Shown: one piece after another, positions 17,486-27,628 of the stretch
Layout: every line of letters begins with the position of its first letter
Numbering within the stretch: the stretch's first letter is position 1
From: Vibrio coralliirubri
GTDB taxonomy: Bacteria; Pseudomonadota; Gammaproteobacteria; Enterobacterales; Vibrionaceae
NCBI RefSeq assembly: GCF_024347375.1
Contig: NZ_AP025470.1
Location: 2,046,001 to 2,110,000, forward strand
DNA length: 64,000 nt
Direction: 5' to 3'
Position numbers and translations under genes: made by a program
The notes under the pieces: model-generated
What the model was told of the DNA's origin: nothing
Seen by the model: only the letters and a program-made list of their open reading frames with translations
Databases searched by the model: none

Positions 17486-17536
17486 GACTTATTGCTTGCC
17501 GCTCACTCACTGATCAGGCATCAGCGAGTAAAACAG

Positions 17537-19423
17537 TTAAGCAAGCTTAAAAGTGGCCACTTTGTCGCTTAAACCCGCGGCTTGGCTTTTAAGTTCGTTT
17601 GACTCAGTTAAGCTGTCCTGTGCGCCCACAACCAAGTGGTCAGTAACATCTTTAATGGTCGTAATGTTTTGGGTAATTTCACCCGTCACGTGTGTTTGCT
17701 CTTCAGCAGCCGTCGCGATTTGAGTCGCCATGTCACTGATCAAAGCCACCGCCGAGTTGATCTCTTCAAGCGCATGCGAAGCTCTGTCGGCATCTTCTAC
17801 TGAATGTATCGCCAGTTTAGAACTGCTTTCCATCAGCTCAACCGCTTGCGCTGTCGTGCGTTGCAGGATATCAATCGTTGATTTGATCTCTTCCGTTGAA
17901 GAATGAGTGCGCTGTGAAAGTACACGTACTTCATCAGCAACCACAGCAAAGCCACGACCTTGTTCACCAGCACGAGCCGCCTCAATTGCAGCATTCAAAG
18001 CAAGCAAGTTGGTTTGCTCTGCAATGCCTTGAATCGTTGCAAGTACGGTCGAGATCTCTTGAGCATGCTTGTTGAGCTCACTGATCACGTTACCCGCTTC
18101 GTTCACTTCATTGGCTAGGTTATTGATTGAACCTTTGGTATCCACAACCAGAGCGTGACCGCTGTTAGTGCTTGTCGCTGAATCTTGCGCCGCTTTTGCT
18201 GTTTGCTCAGCATGCGATGCAATCTCTTGCGTGGCGCTTGCCATTTCAGTTACGGCCGTCGCGACCATGGTGATTTCTTGCTGCTGATGATTAAGCTCAT
18301 CCACCGAACGGTTCGCTCGCTGAGCACTTTGCTCTGACTGGTTGTTTAGCTGTTCTGACTGACCACGGATATGGCCAATCAACTGCTGCAAGCTTCCAAC
18401 AAAGGTATTGAAGTTATGAGCCAACTCACCCACTTCATCTTGGTTTTCAACATGAATACGTTGAGTTAAATCACCGCTACCATTCGCGATTTGCGCCAGT
18501 GCTTGAGATACGTGGTTCAACGGGCGGAAGAGAATCGTACACAGCAGGTTAAACAGTATGGTACATACGATCACCACAAGTAGCGTCACCAACACTTGAC
18601 CAATCACAGCATCAAATAGTGGCGCAACCAATGAATCATGGTTAACAACACTCACTGTAATCAGGCTCGTTCCATCAATCGCACGTGCGTATAGAACATA
18701 GTCGCTGCCGTTCAACTCGATAGAAGTGTCTTTACCGCTAGTCAGCGCCTTTTGTACATCCGCAAAATCTAACCCAAGTGAGCTGATATTTTTGTTCAGT
18801 AACTTGGTGTCAGGGTGCGTATAAACTGTACCTTTATTGGTCGCTATGAACATGTAACCTTCACCCGGAAGAATCACTTGCTCTAGGCTATTAAGAATAT
18901 CGGTAATTTCAACATCCGCGCCTAACACAACCTGTTGACCATGTAATTGCATAGCAGTACCCAGCGACACAACATTCGCCCCAGTTGCAGCTGCAACCGT
19001 TGGATTATCCATGAACACCTTACTAGGGTTTGCTACCGCGTTGGTGTACCAACCCCATAGACGTGGGTCATCATTGCCCGGCGGAAGTACTACCCCATTC
19101 GCGTTCTTTTGAGAACCGTCAGGGAATGCCAAGAAGACATTATCAAAAGAGGCAGAATCACGAACCTGTTTTAGGTGAGTCACCAAGCTTTCTTGTTTGG
19201 ATTCTTTCGAAAGAGAAGTAAGCGCACGCTCTTTGGATAAGATCCAATCCGATACATATTGATTGTAAGAAGCCGATGCGCCTTCTAAACGCTGTTCAAC
19301 TTCTGTATCCAACCTTTGCAGTGAAGCACGAAAAGACAATGCCTCGACCAAAATCCCCCCCAGGATAATGGCCATACTGGCTGAAATCGCCAGTTTATTT
19401 TTAAGCGAGAGTTTCTTGAACAT
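17537..19423 (-). CDS. Methyl-accepting chemotaxis protein with dCache sensor
   Basis: 628 residues: first membrane helix (about 9-28), large periplasmic double-Cache domain (about 30-270, with [17 protein letters not shown] and [16 protein letters not shown]), second membrane helix (about 272-300), HAMP, then the signalling domain. The kinase-binding hairpin tip is [34 protein letters not shown], split here by a space. Methylation helices flank it and there is no CheR pentapeptide at the end (...DKVATFKLA). It senses a small periplasmic ligand, probably an amino or organic acid by analogy with other dCache receptors. Confidence 0.93.
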   Translation of the reverse strand: MFKKLSLKNKLAISASMAIILGGILVEALSFRASLQRLDTEVEQRLEGASASYNQYVSDWILSKERALTSLSKESKQESLVTHLKQVRDSASFDNVFLAFPDGSQKNANGVVLPPGNDDPRLWGWYTNAVANPSKVFMDNPTVAAATGANVVSLGTAMQLHGQQVVLGADVEITDILNSLEQVILPGEGYMFIATNKGTVYTHPDTKLLNKNISSLGLDFADVQKALTSGKDTSIELNGSDYVLYARAIDGTSLITVSVVNHDSLVAPLFDAVIGQVLVTLLVVIVCTILFNLLCTILFRPLNHVSQALAQIANGSGDLTQRIHVENQDEVGELAHNFNTFVGSLQQLIGHIRGQSEQLNNQSEQSAQRANRSVDELNHQQQEITMVATAVTEMASATQEIASHAEQTAKAAQDSATSTNSGHALVVDTKGSINNLANEVNEAGNVISELNKHAQEISTVLATIQGIAEQTNLLALNAAIEAARAGEQGRGFAVVADEVRVLSQRTHSSTEEIKSTIDILQRTTAQAVELMESSSKLAIHSVEDADRASHALEEINSAVALISDMATQIATAAEEQTHVTGEITQNITTIKDVTDHLVVGAQDSLTESNELKSQAAGLSDKVATFKLA

Positions 19424-19765
19424 AGGAAACCTATAATTTGGAAGTAAAAAACCGTGGCGAACAAATTGGTTGCCAAAGAGGTTTGCAAGCGGGATATATT
19501 TTACGCTTTAAAATAAATTAAGAAACCGATGAGGAGCTGAAATATTGATATATGTGAGTAAGTGCACGCATCGTAACCCATTGATTTAGAGAATGGTAAA
19601 CTCTAAATTTTGAATTAATGTGCTAAAAAAGGTCAGCTGATAAGTGTCTCTGTTTGAGAGTAATAACGGCACAGATCGCGCTATACCGTTAGCTCATTAG
19701 GAAGGTATTTAAATATGTTGAACGTCTGAATAGAAACAGGTTGCGGACTAAATAGTCAAAGTTGC
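19424..19765. other. Intergenic region
   Basis: About 340 AT-rich bases between two minus-strand genes. It should contain the chemoreceptor promoter. I see no gene, clear operator or strong terminator. Confidence 0.4.
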
Positions 19766-20509
19766 TCAACCAAAGTCCAACGTTAACAGCAATCGTGTCT
19801 CGTCAGATGAAGTGACTGGTGAACGATGCACAAGGCCTGCATTTTCGTTGCCACTCCAGCGCTCCCCTTTTAGTAATGCCACATCACCACTCGAAAGTTG
19901 TTGGATATCTGACTCATGATTGTACAAGCCGGACGCTGAATCTGGCTGTCCGTTAGCCCCTCGCCCTAGCTTAGAACGGTCGACTAAGTCGTTTGGCAAC
20001 CATTGAGTCGCAACACCATGATAAGTTGTCACCAAGCGGCAAGGCACTTGATCAAAATGGAAACGTGGGCACATCGCTTTATTCAGAACGGCTAAACGCA
20101 ATCCGACTTCTTCAAGCTCGAACAAACAACAAAACATATCCACGAGCTCTGCCATGTTTTCTAATAGCGCTTTAGAGGCGGTGCCATCGGTAGCAAATTC
20201 CAACTTATCGAAAGCATTATCAGGTGACACGCTAACAGACTTACTAAAGTTTGGATTCGAGGCGATAAATTCACTGATTGCCGTCGTTAAGCCTTCATCA
20301 AACTGTCGCTGCCATACCGCCATATTAATATCACTCTGGTAGATATCCGCTAATACCGTTGGCTGCTCAGAAGCACTAAAGCTTGGCTTGTGATTCGCCT
20401 GATCCTGGATAGTCACAACTGAACTAATGTTGAGTGGCTGGTTGCTATTGGTTGCCAAAGGCTTGGTTAACACGGCATTCATTACGTCGTCTCCTTGATA
20501 CATGCTCAT
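19766..20509 (-). CDS. DUF1826 protein, probable zinc-starvation gene
   Basis: 247 residues, cytosolic, no signal or membrane segment. The C-terminal half carries conserved-looking His/Cys/Asp segments (CPRFHFDQVPCRLVTTYHG, YNHESDIQQLSSGDVALLKG, GLVHRSPVTSSDETRLLLTLDFG) typical of DUF1826. Two starts are possible: the first ATG after AGGAGGG, and MNAVLTKP nine codons later after AAGGAGA. A perfect Zur-like palindrome lies 51 bp upstream of the first start. DUF1826 is linked to COG0523 proteins and Zur in the literature on zinc homeostasis. Its biochemical role is unknown. Confidence 0.78.
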   Translation of the reverse strand: MSMYQGDDVMNAVLTKPLATNSNQPLNISSVVTIQDQANHKPSFSASEQPTVLADIYQSDINMAVWQRQFDEGLTTAISEFIASNPNFSKSVSVSPDNAFDKLEFATDGTASKALLENMAELVDMFCCLFELEEVGLRLAVLNKAMCPRFHFDQVPCRLVTTYHGVATQWLPNDLVDRSKLGRGANGQPDSASGLYNHESDIQQLSSGDVALLKGERWSGNENAGLVHRSPVTSSDETRLLLTLDFG

Positions 20510-20559
20510 CGCTTCCCTCCTACCAACATAATAACTATTCTAAGTAAGAGTGACTTTTT

Positions 20560-20579
20560 AGTTATGTTATAACATAACT
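20560..20579. promoter_or_regulatory. Zur-like operator before the DUF1826 gene
   Basis: AGTTATGTTATAACATAACT is a perfect 20-bp palindrome. Its central 14 bp are identical to the site in front of zur at 7201-7214. Confidence 0.75.
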
Positions 20580-20760
20580 AAAAATAAACAAGTCACTTAG
20601 TCGATCATGATTCCAGTAATACAGCGACGCCCTTCTTTGCCTGCGGTAATTTTTCGAATGCTGAACTAAGCTTCTATCAATCACTCTTTCCAAAAAGTCA
20701 TTTTAAAAACGCACGACTCAAGAACGTAAATATGTGAATTCATCAATCTGGTGACAACTT

Positions 20761-21333
20761 ATGAAAAAACTAATCTCTACATTCGGCCTCCTATGCACCG
20801 TTATCTCCGCTCAATCTTTCGCGGAATCGGGCTACACATTAGATCCGAAGTTATCGAACATCACATTCGCGACCATTAAGAAGCAGTTTGTTGTCGAACC
20901 CGCATCCATCAAGCCTATGTCTGGAGGGCTTACCGAAGAGGGTCAGTTTTCAATAGTATTGGACTTGAAAAGCGTGAGCACCGGTGTCGCTATCCGTGAC
21001 CAGAGACTCAATAAACTCTACTTCGAATCAATGAATTTTCCTGAAGTGAAGATCTCAGGAAAGGTTGAACCGTCGATGCTATCCGGTGACCCCAAAAGAG
21101 CAACAATAGCAGCGGAAGTTACCTTACACGGCGTAACAAAAACGATCGATTTCCCAGTTGTGGTGGTTCCATCCTCAGGGCTTGTCATGGTTAGCTCAGC
21201 CTCGACAATCATCGTCAACGGCGCTGATTTTGGGATATCGACAGAGAATCTAAACAAACTTTCTGCGACCGTGGGTGGATTAGCGATTTCCGACAAAATC
21301 CCTTTAAGCTTTAACCTACTTTTCGACCAATAA
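20761..21333 (+). CDS. YceI-family periplasmic protein
   Basis: 190 residues. Sec signal peptide (cleavage near AQSFA-E), then a lipocalin-like YceI beta-barrel: GYTLDPKLSNITFATIKKQF at the start, RDQRLNKLYFESMNFPEVKI in the middle and VTLHGVTKTIDFPVVVV towards the end. The family binds long isoprenoid-type lipids in the periplasm. The cellular role here is unknown. Single gene, divergent from the DUF1826 gene. Confidence 0.88.
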   Translation: MKKLISTFGLLCTVISAQSFAESGYTLDPKLSNITFATIKKQFVVEPASIKPMSGGLTEEGQFSIVLDLKSVSTGVAIRDQRLNKLYFESMNFPEVKISGKVEPSMLSGDPKRATIAAEVTLHGVTKTIDFPVVVVPSSGLVMVSSASTIIVNGADFGISTENLNKLSATVGGLAISDKIPLSFNLLFDQ

Positions 21334-21650
21334 TGGACTTATAACTCTTCCTTTCTATTCTGCCTCATTTCACATTCATCAATCGTTTGAGAGCGGTGAA
21401 TGTGAGTGAGAGTAAACAACAATGCAATAAACTCGTCTGCTTCGGAATTAGGTTTGAATAAACTCAACCAAAACGTCCACTCAATTTCCCCAAGTCTGTC
21501 GTATAAACATCCTTCACAAAGTACCAAGTTGAGCATTAGATAGGCTCAGAGATGTCGTTGATGTCACATGTCGTTACACAGCATGGCGCCTTAAGGCTTT
21601 ACATCTTGGGCGAGGTAAACAACAATCCCTGAGAATAAATCCATAACATA
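21334..21650. other. Intergenic region
   Basis: About 315 bp. A CACATTCA / TGAATGTG inverted repeat at about 21371-21401 has no T-run. A 65-codon frame on the minus strand here shows no family resemblance. Nothing else is visible. Confidence 0.4.
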
Positions 21651-22361
21651 ATGTATTTAGAAATTATGAGTAGTACAGAAAACAAAAAATCGAGTCCTCT
21701 TTTCGAAGTCGTGTTTAACGTCTTTCTCCCTTCGTTCATCTTAATGAAGTTCAGTGGAGAGGAGCACCTTGGAACAGGCTTAGCATTGCTCGTCGCCCTT
21801 GCGTTTCCAATTGCTTACGGTGGCATGGAGTTAATCCGCAATAAGAAGTTCAACTTCATCGCGGCGCTTGGCTTCGTCAGCGTGCTATTAACGGGCGGTA
21901 TTGGTTTCTTCGAACTAGACACTCGCTGGTTAGCACTAAAAGAAGCATTAATCCCTGGTTTAATTGGTTTAGCGGTTCTTGGCTCAACCTTCACCCGCTA
22001 CCCGTTTATCCAAAAAGTTATCTTCACACCGGCTCTGTTAAACATCTCTCTTATTGAAGAACGCCTAAAGCAGTTCGGTAACCAAGCAAAGTTTGATCGT
22101 TGCCTGATGACATCGAACTACCTATTCGCGAGTACCTTCGCTTTCTCTTCTGCGATGAACTACTTCCTTGCGACTTGGATTGTGACTAGCCCAGCAGGCA
22201 CGGTAGCCTTCAATGAAGAGCTAGGTAAGTTGACACTATACAGTTACCCTGCAATCGCTATCCCAAGCCTTCTAATGATGCTTGGTATCTTCTACTACAT
22301 CTGGCGCCAAGTTCGCGACATGACTTCGCTAGAAACAGAACAAATCTTTATTACTAAGTAG
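21651..22361 (+). CDS. Multipass inner-membrane protein, VC0807 family
   Basis: 236 residues with about six membrane helices (for example VVFNVFLPSFILMKF, GTGLALLVALAFPIAYGGMEL, FIAALGFVSVLLTGGIGFFEL, IAIPSLLMMLGIFYYIWRQV). I recognise it as the family annotated in vibrios as VC0807-like; no function is established. The first ATG and a second at codon 6 (MSSTENK) both have weak ribosome sites. It has its own terminator. Confidence 0.7.
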   Translation: MYLEIMSSTENKKSSPLFEVVFNVFLPSFILMKFSGEEHLGTGLALLVALAFPIAYGGMELIRNKKFNFIAALGFVSVLLTGGIGFFELDTRWLALKEALIPGLIGLAVLGSTFTRYPFIQKVIFTPALLNISLIEERLKQFGNQAKFDRCLMTSNYLFASTFAFSSAMNYFLATWIVTSPAGTVAFNEELGKLTLYSYPAIAIPSLLMMLGIFYYIWRQVRDMTSLETEQIFITK

Positions 22362-22422
22362 TTCTCGTTACGTTAGCTTTAAATACAGAACAACTTCAAA
22401 TACTAGATTATTGAAACGCTAT

Positions 22423-22455
22423 AAAGCCCAGCACTGTCGCTGGGCTTTATAGTTT
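22423..22455 (+). terminator. Terminator of the VC0807-family gene
   Basis: Perfect 10-bp stem AAAGCCCAGC / GCTGGGCTTT with a six-base loop and a trailing T-rich run. Confidence 0.88.
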
Positions 22456-22742
22456 TTGTTGTCTAATTCATGAAATCGATCGGCGTTCTTTTAATTGATA
22501 CTCTCAATCAACCAAGACATTCACAGTCACTTATCTCTCGTGAACTCAACTAACTCGCTTTAAATCCATAATAATCAATGAATTCCATTGATTGAGCCGA
22601 CAGATACTTTTATAGTCAATTCTGTTGGTTACTTTACAAAGCTCTACCCAACCACTGACAATATTTCAGTTGCCGTTGATAAGATCGCATAAGCTAGGTG
22701 CTAAAGGTAGACGCCAGCCGTACTCAATAAGGGATATAGATT
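22456..22742. other. Intergenic region before the HU-like gene
   Basis: About 290 bp; the HU-like gene's promoter must be here. An AAGGGATATAGATT stretch gives its ribosome site. No operator recognised. Confidence 0.4.
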
Positions 22743-23018
22743 ATGAACAAATCTCAATTAGTTGAACACATTGCGACTTCTGCAGACATCTCAAAAGACC
22801 AAGCAGGCACGGCGCTCAATGCGCTTGTGGAAGGTATCTCTACTTCGCTTGCTAACGGTGATGATGTATCGATCCTTGGATTTGGTAGCTTTAAAGTTAA
22901 CTCTCGTGCCGCTCGAACTGGTCGCAACCCGCGTACCGGAGAAGAGATTCAAATTGCAGCGTCAAAGACGCCAGCATTTAAAGCAGGTAAAGCACTGAAA
23001 GAGACGTGCAACCTGTAA
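22743..23018 (+). CDS. HU-family DNA-binding protein
   Basis: 91 residues. The complete HU/IHF fold is present with [21 protein letters not shown], the beta-arm segment that inserts into the minor groove, and a typical N-terminus ([21 protein letters not shown]). It differs from IhfA in lacking that protein's C-terminal extension. It is probably a non-specific nucleoid protein. A 47-residue gene follows after 25 bp, probably in the same transcript. Confidence 0.88.
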   Translation: MNKSQLVEHIATSADISKDQAGTALNALVEGISTSLANGDDVSILGFGSFKVNSRAARTGRNPRTGEEIQIAASKTPAFKAGKALKETCNL

Positions 23019-23043
23019 TACAAAAAATACAAGGAAGGTTACG

Positions 23044-23187
23044 ATGACGACTAAGGAAAAAGCGAAAACGAGCCGAAGCAAAAAAGCAGGTAAGTCGACT
23101 AAAGCGCAAGCTGAAACGCCTAAGACTCGTCAACGCATTGAAGAGCTTCTCGAAGAGCGTGAATTGGCCAAACTGTTAGAGCTATAG
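23044..23187 (+). CDS. 47-residue basic/helical protein co-transcribed with the HU-like gene
   Basis: Starts with ATG after a strong AAGGAAGG ribosome site, 25 bp behind the HU-like gene. The N-terminal half is lysine/serine-rich (KEKAKTSRSKKAGKSTKA) like a nucleic-acid-binding tail. The C-terminal half is an amphipathic helix (RQRIEELLEERELAKLLEL) resembling the short PA3496-type family. A terminator follows 55 bp later, so the two genes look like one unit. The function is unknown. Confidence 0.65.
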   Translation: MTTKEKAKTSRSKKAGKSTKAQAETPKTRQRIEELLEERELAKLLEL

Positions 23188-23242
23188 TTTATGTAAGAAC
23201 TAAAGTTTAGGTTTGAGCAAAGTGATAGTTTGTTATCGTTCT

Positions 23243-23275
23243 AATGCCACTGCAGATTTGTAGTGGCATTTTTGG
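23243..23275 (+). terminator. Terminator of the HU-like operon
   Basis: Stem AATGCCACT / AGTGGCATT with a ten-base loop, followed by TTTTT. Confidence 0.88.
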
Positions 23276-23515
23276 TTTAAGAAACAGATTCCTAAAACAA
23301 ATACCAATCGCTACCTACGTCTTCTCTCCACTAAGACACAAACACATCTGCCCAAAATATGAACACTAAGTAACTGATTAGGTTACATAGCTATACATAT
23401 CCATACTTACCCAAATCGCCTTTTTCACTATCATCATTTTCTTGTTATTGGTGAGATTATTGGAAGGGTTCGTGACACGACTGTGTTCGAGCAATCCTTC
23501 TTCTTTGAGGTGATT
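23276..23515. other. Intergenic region upstream of the VirK-like gene
   Basis: About 240 bp, presumably promoter DNA. A GTG-started extension of the next gene into this region (23483) lacks a ribosome site. Nothing else seen. Confidence 0.35.
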
Positions 23516-24412
23516 ATGAATGTCGTTCGCATGGGGATTGAAGCAAATACCCATAAAAATAAGGGTAAGTACAAAGCGATACTTAAGTTTACTATTCGAG
23601 CCCTGTTTTATTATTCAGCTACTCGAAAAATGAGTGATAATTTCAACTCTGAAGAGAGAAAGTTGTTATTTATAAAGCAACCCAACTTCCTTTCTAAATT
23701 TGTCACTCCCTACTTATGCACTGGCTTTAGCAATAAAGAAAAGATTGATATCTTATCCAAACACTACGACTGGTTTGAAAACACCTTTGCAAGAGAAGCT
23801 AGACACCAAATCTATAATGAAAGGCTCAATCTTTTAAAACTTGAGATAGATGACAACGTTTATCTGGTTAATCTCAGCTTCGAAAGAAACGCGAGAAAAG
23901 AAGGTGAACTGACAATTTCATTGACCAACTCTCAACTCGAAAAAATGTATACCATCTCGTTCACGGTTTTCGACAACAGCTTCTACATCGGCGGTATTCA
24001 AGGCGGGGCCAATGACAATGGATTTAGCCGCACATTCACAAAAGCTTTCTACGGTTTAAGACCTAAATCCTTCATGGTAGAAACACTAAGACTGTTAGCC
24101 ATTAACTTAGGTATCAACAATATCTATGCGGTAAAAGAGTCTGGCCATGTGTCGAACTCATTACGCTACGGCAAGAAAAACAAAGACATCAGCCTTAAGT
24201 ACGATAGTTTGTGGGAGGAGCACGATGGACAGGTGCATAACGACTATTTTTATCGTCTACCGACAAATCCAAACAAGAAAGATCTTGAGGCTCTAAAACG
24301 CCAAAAGCGCAAGTTGTATCGCGAGCGTTATGCCTGGCTAGATCAGTATGAACAAGATCTAAAGAACGAAATGCGCCGTCATGCCCGTATATCTTATGAC
24401 GCACCTGTCTAG
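23516..24412 (+). CDS. VirK/YbjX-family protein (DUF535)
   Basis: 298 residues, cytosolic. Motifs I associate with DUF535 are KHYDWFENTFAREARHQIYN, FYIGGIQGGANDN, FYGLRPKSFMVETLRLLA, and the basic C-terminal region (LKRQKRKLYRERYAWLDQYE). Family members are linked to virulence and antimicrobial-peptide resistance in enterics, but the activity is unknown. I used the ATG preceded by TTGAGG instead of the upstream GTG. A short terminator lies behind it. Confidence 0.82.
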   Translation: MNVVRMGIEANTHKNKGKYKAILKFTIRALFYYSATRKMSDNFNSEERKLLFIKQPNFLSKFVTPYLCTGFSNKEKIDILSKHYDWFENTFAREARHQIYNERLNLLKLEIDDNVYLVNLSFERNARKEGELTISLTNSQLEKMYTISFTVFDNSFYIGGIQGGANDNGFSRTFTKAFYGLRPKSFMVETLRLLAINLGINNIYAVKESGHVSNSLRYGKKNKDISLKYDSLWEEHDGQVHNDYFYRLPTNPNKKDLEALKRQKRKLYRERYAWLDQYEQDLKNEMRRHARISYDAPV

Positions 24413-24488
24413 CTAACAGCGGAAAACAGTTTTTTACTTTGACTGAACCTGACACTAGGCTGCTAAAATACCCTTTAAAAATAAGCTC

Positions 24489-24511
24489 AGCCTCGCAATA
24501 GCGAGGCTTTT
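24489..24511. terminator. Terminator VirK-like gene / Aer-like chemoreceptor
   Basis: Stem AGCCTCGC / GCGAGGCT with AATA loop and trailing TTTT, between convergent genes. Confidence 0.8.
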
Positions 24512-24587
24512 GAATTAGTAACCAAAGCTAGCTTGTTCGTAATGTAGACACTCGTCAGAACCCGCTAACCACTTGCTCTATTGCGAT

Positions 24588-26138
24588 TTAAAATCGAGCC
24601 ACTCCTTTTCTTAGCTCATTCAAGCTGAGTACACTTTGTTCATACTGTTTTTTACTGTCTTCCATGAGATCGTGAGAAGCTTCAGCTTTACTGTGTATAG
24701 AAAGAATATTCTGGTTAATCTCTTCAGAGACATTAACTTGTTCTTCAATAGCGACCGCGATTTGGTTATTCCTATCAACCACTCCTTGAACCTTTTCACT
24801 CAATAATGTGAGGCTTTCTAGAGTCGATTGAATCGTCGTTTGAGTGCGTTTCGCTTTTTCCGTCCCGTTGTTAACAGCCGTTACTGACTGACCACTGCCT
24901 GTGCATAGCTTTTCAATAACCGCTTGAATCTCTGTTGTTGCTTCTTGAGTTTTCTGAGCAAGCACTCTTACTTCATCTGCCACGACCGAGAAGCCTCTTC
25001 CTGAATCACCAGCTCGTGCGGCTTCTATCGCTGCATTCAGTGCTAATAGATTGGTTTGGTCAGCAATCGCGTTGATCATCTCGATGACGGAGCTTATTTG
25101 TTGCGTCTCCCTCTCTACAGACAGCGATATTGTCGATATGTTATCTAATTCATTGGTGAGCTCGACAAAGTTTTCTTCGACTTGGTTTAGCTCGTTTTGA
25201 CAAGATAAGAGCTCTTGCTGGGTGCTAAACGTAGAATCGAGGGTTCCTTGCGCATTTTGAGAAATTTCACTTGAAGCCGCTTGCATCTCGTTGATGGCAG
25301 TCGCAGCCATATCAATTTCTGTTTTCTGATTTTCAAGGTTTTCAGACACCGTGGCGTTCGATTCAGCAGTTTTATTCGCCTGTTTCAGGGTCATTTCACA
25401 TGAATCACTCACCGAAATTCGAATTCTGCCTAATAATGCTTTTGCATACTGTTTCCGAACCTTCATTCCCAGCGCAATTTCGGAGAGATCGTCCACCTTG
25501 CCAAAGTAAATATGTTCCATTAAAGGGTTGTTGAACTCTTCTTTTGCTATTTTACAAATATTCTCCAAGCGACGAGTCAAAATATAAATCGATACCGAAC
25601 TACCCATAAAGAGTAATAAGAATATTTGCGGTACCGTTACGAATTGATTAAGGTGAAGCGCGTAGGCTAACCCGATTAGCAATATTGAAATGAATGTCTG
25701 ACGTTGCCAAAGTCTCGTTTTCGGTAACATGAGCTTGAATGGTGTTTTTCCGTTATTTAAGGTTCCATACGCTTTTTCTGCACGTTCAACATATTCTCTT
25801 TTCGGCTTAAACCGGACAGATTGGTACTCAACAATCTCATTATCTTCTTTTAACGGAGAAGCAAAAGCATCAACCCAGTAATAGCCACCACCTTTCCGTT
25901 GGTTTTTCACCATACCCATCCAGTTACTACCTGACTGAATATGGCCCCATAGGTCCTTAAACGCGGCTTTAGGCATATCCCTGTGACGAACTACATTGTG
26001 ATACTCACCTACTAGTTCTCCTTCTTGATAGCCTGCTACTTCATTAAAATGGGGGCTTGCATACTTGATTTTACTGGAAGGGTCTGTAACTGAAATTAGA
26101 TTGTACGACTCCGGATAATCATACTCTTGCTCTGCCAT
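24588..26138 (-). CDS. PAS-domain chemoreceptor, aerotaxis (Aer) type
   Basis: 516 residues. An N-terminal cytosolic PAS domain (about 15-120; [47 protein letters not shown]) matches the FAD-binding PAS of Aer. Two closely spaced membrane helices (about 150-190) are followed by a HAMP-like linker and the signalling domain with hairpin tip [20 protein letters not shown]. It should report redox or oxygen state to CheA. Vibrios often carry several Aer paralogs; which one this is cannot be decided here. Confidence 0.9.
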   Translation of the reverse strand: MAEQEYDYPESYNLISVTDPSSKIKYASPHFNEVAGYQEGELVGEYHNVVRHRDMPKAAFKDLWGHIQSGSNWMGMVKNQRKGGGYYWVDAFASPLKEDNEIVEYQSVRFKPKREYVERAEKAYGTLNNGKTPFKLMLPKTRLWQRQTFISILLIGLAYALHLNQFVTVPQIFLLLFMGSSVSIYILTRRLENICKIAKEEFNNPLMEHIYFGKVDDLSEIALGMKVRKQYAKALLGRIRISVSDSCEMTLKQANKTAESNATVSENLENQKTEIDMAATAINEMQAASSEISQNAQGTLDSTFSTQQELLSCQNELNQVEENFVELTNELDNISTISLSVERETQQISSVIEMINAIADQTNLLALNAAIEAARAGDSGRGFSVVADEVRVLAQKTQEATTEIQAVIEKLCTGSGQSVTAVNNGTEKAKRTQTTIQSTLESLTLLSEKVQGVVDRNNQIAVAIEEQVNVSEEINQNILSIHSKAEASHDLMEDSKKQYEQSVLSLNELRKGVARF

Positions 26139-26825
26139 AATATTTCCCTATTTAAACTAAATAACAATCAACTTGTTGTGTGGACCATCCATGCCACACC
26201 ATGATGAAAACGAAGACACTTGATCCTTCTCTCATTCAAAAATCAAACATTAGTCATTGATTCAAAAAGATTTTTACTTAAGTAAAATGTACATCAGATC
26301 TACCATGTGGTTGACTAAACAAATCCAACATCACGCCAACAACATAAATGCAGCAAATTTCATATCAACATCTAATAAGATTAGCTTATGAAAAGTAAAA
26401 TGGGAGCAATAGTCATTACAATAAACAGGGTTATAGCGCATTTATCCAAGAACACCTTTACACTCAAAGTTTATAACCAAAAACTAATGCACCTATATAA
26501 TTAAGTCCTGATATTTCGTTAAAATAAAAATATTCCCTTGTAAGTAAACTCGCTATTATCACATTCTCTAACCAATTACCTTCCAGATTCAGAAAAAAAA
26601 GTTCTTCATACCTTCACAATAATTGGTTCGCATTTTGCTAATAATTGAAGATTTCTAAGATAACAAAATATAAATTACAATATGGTATGTTCTCAGGTTT
26701 GATTATGATTAAGGGTTATAAAGACACGTGATTTATACGAGAAAATATTCTTTCGCTTTCCTTGATAATGATCGAAACCTGTCCTTTAATATGCATCTGC
26801 AACCATATTATATTTAAGGAAACTT
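26139..26825. other. Long AT-rich intergenic region
   Basis: About 690 bp of very AT-rich DNA upstream of the chemoreceptor and the decayed gene at 26826. The one strong element is a perfect 16-bp palindrome TTTTACTTAAGTAAAA at 26272-26287, about 135 bp upstream of the chemoreceptor start. No convincing gene is present on either strand. Confidence 0.4.
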
Positions 26826-27191
26826 ATGAATGTATTAGACAAGGATTGCTTATTACAGTTAGTCATTGATAACTTTCAAGAAGATGTCGCAAAATCCGTT
26901 GATTTCAACACTGGAGAAGTTGGTATTAAGTATACCTGCCTTGAACATAACCTTAATTTTTGCATGGACTTATCTGTGGTCGAAAAGATATATTCGACAA
27001 GATAAGACCCCAACAATCTGATCTCGTTAAGCAATATTATCTTTGAAGTTGATAATTCTAAATGAGTTGTAAATTTCAAAGATAATAACTTTACCGATAT
27101 TCAACGTACTGCTTTGGCTACGTTATTAATAAACCAATACATTGACGTAAACATTTTAGATCCCTTAAAGCCCTCACCTACCCCGACCTAG
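26826..27191 (+). pseudogene. Decayed gene with two in-frame stops
   Basis: From an ATG with an AAGGA ribosome site, one reading frame gives 59 codons, TAA (27003-27005), 20 codons, TGA, 40 codons and a final TAG, with no frame change. All three parts look protein-like (LDKDCLLQLVIDNFQEDVAK, NNLISLSNIIFEVDNSK, FTDIQRTALATLLINQYID). This pattern suggests a roughly 121-residue gene inactivated by point mutations. I do not recognise the family. The first 59-codon part could still be made. Confidence 0.5.
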
Positions 27192-27382
27192 CTGTATCTG
27201 ACAGAACAACCTCCTTCCAAAAACGGAATTTTAGCTTACTAGCTTAACGCCGATAACGCGTTGACGGTTACGTTTGAGAAGCGCATGATTTTATTTCGAG
27301 CAGAATAGTTGTCTAGCGTGTTAGCCGTGTAATCGCCCCATAACTCGTTCTGTGCAACGTACTCAATTGAATGGTAGGTCAC

Positions 27383-27586
27383 ATGAATAAAGTAATTATG
27401 TTAGTAATGGGGCTGCTTTTTACCAGTCGATTGTTTGCCAGTATTGTGCCGCATGTTGGTCAACTTGAACATGATGCGCCTATTCTCCTTCGCTCGGCAT
27501 TGATTGTGGGTGTTGCGGCTTACGCGGTTTGGAGTGCATTCAAATACTTCAAAAAGACCAAGGCCTCCGGTTCAAATCAACTGTAA
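27383..27586 (+). CDS. Small membrane protein of unknown function
   Basis: 67 residues. The N-terminal segment MNKVIMLVMGLLFTSRLFAS looks like a signal peptide or anchor; a second hydrophobic helix (LLRSALIVGVAAYAVWSAF) and a basic tail (KYFKKTKASG) follow. An in-frame ATG four codons upstream lacks a ribosome site. It is divergent in sense from the next gene (tail to tail) and has no obvious partner. Confidence 0.5.
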   Translation: MNKVIMLVMGLLFTSRLFASIVPHVGQLEHDAPILLRSALIVGVAAYAVWSAFKYFKKTKASGSNQL

Positions 27587-27628
27587 CGGCGACAGTCCAA
27601 AAGCTTTTGAATATGCTTCTAATTTCGA

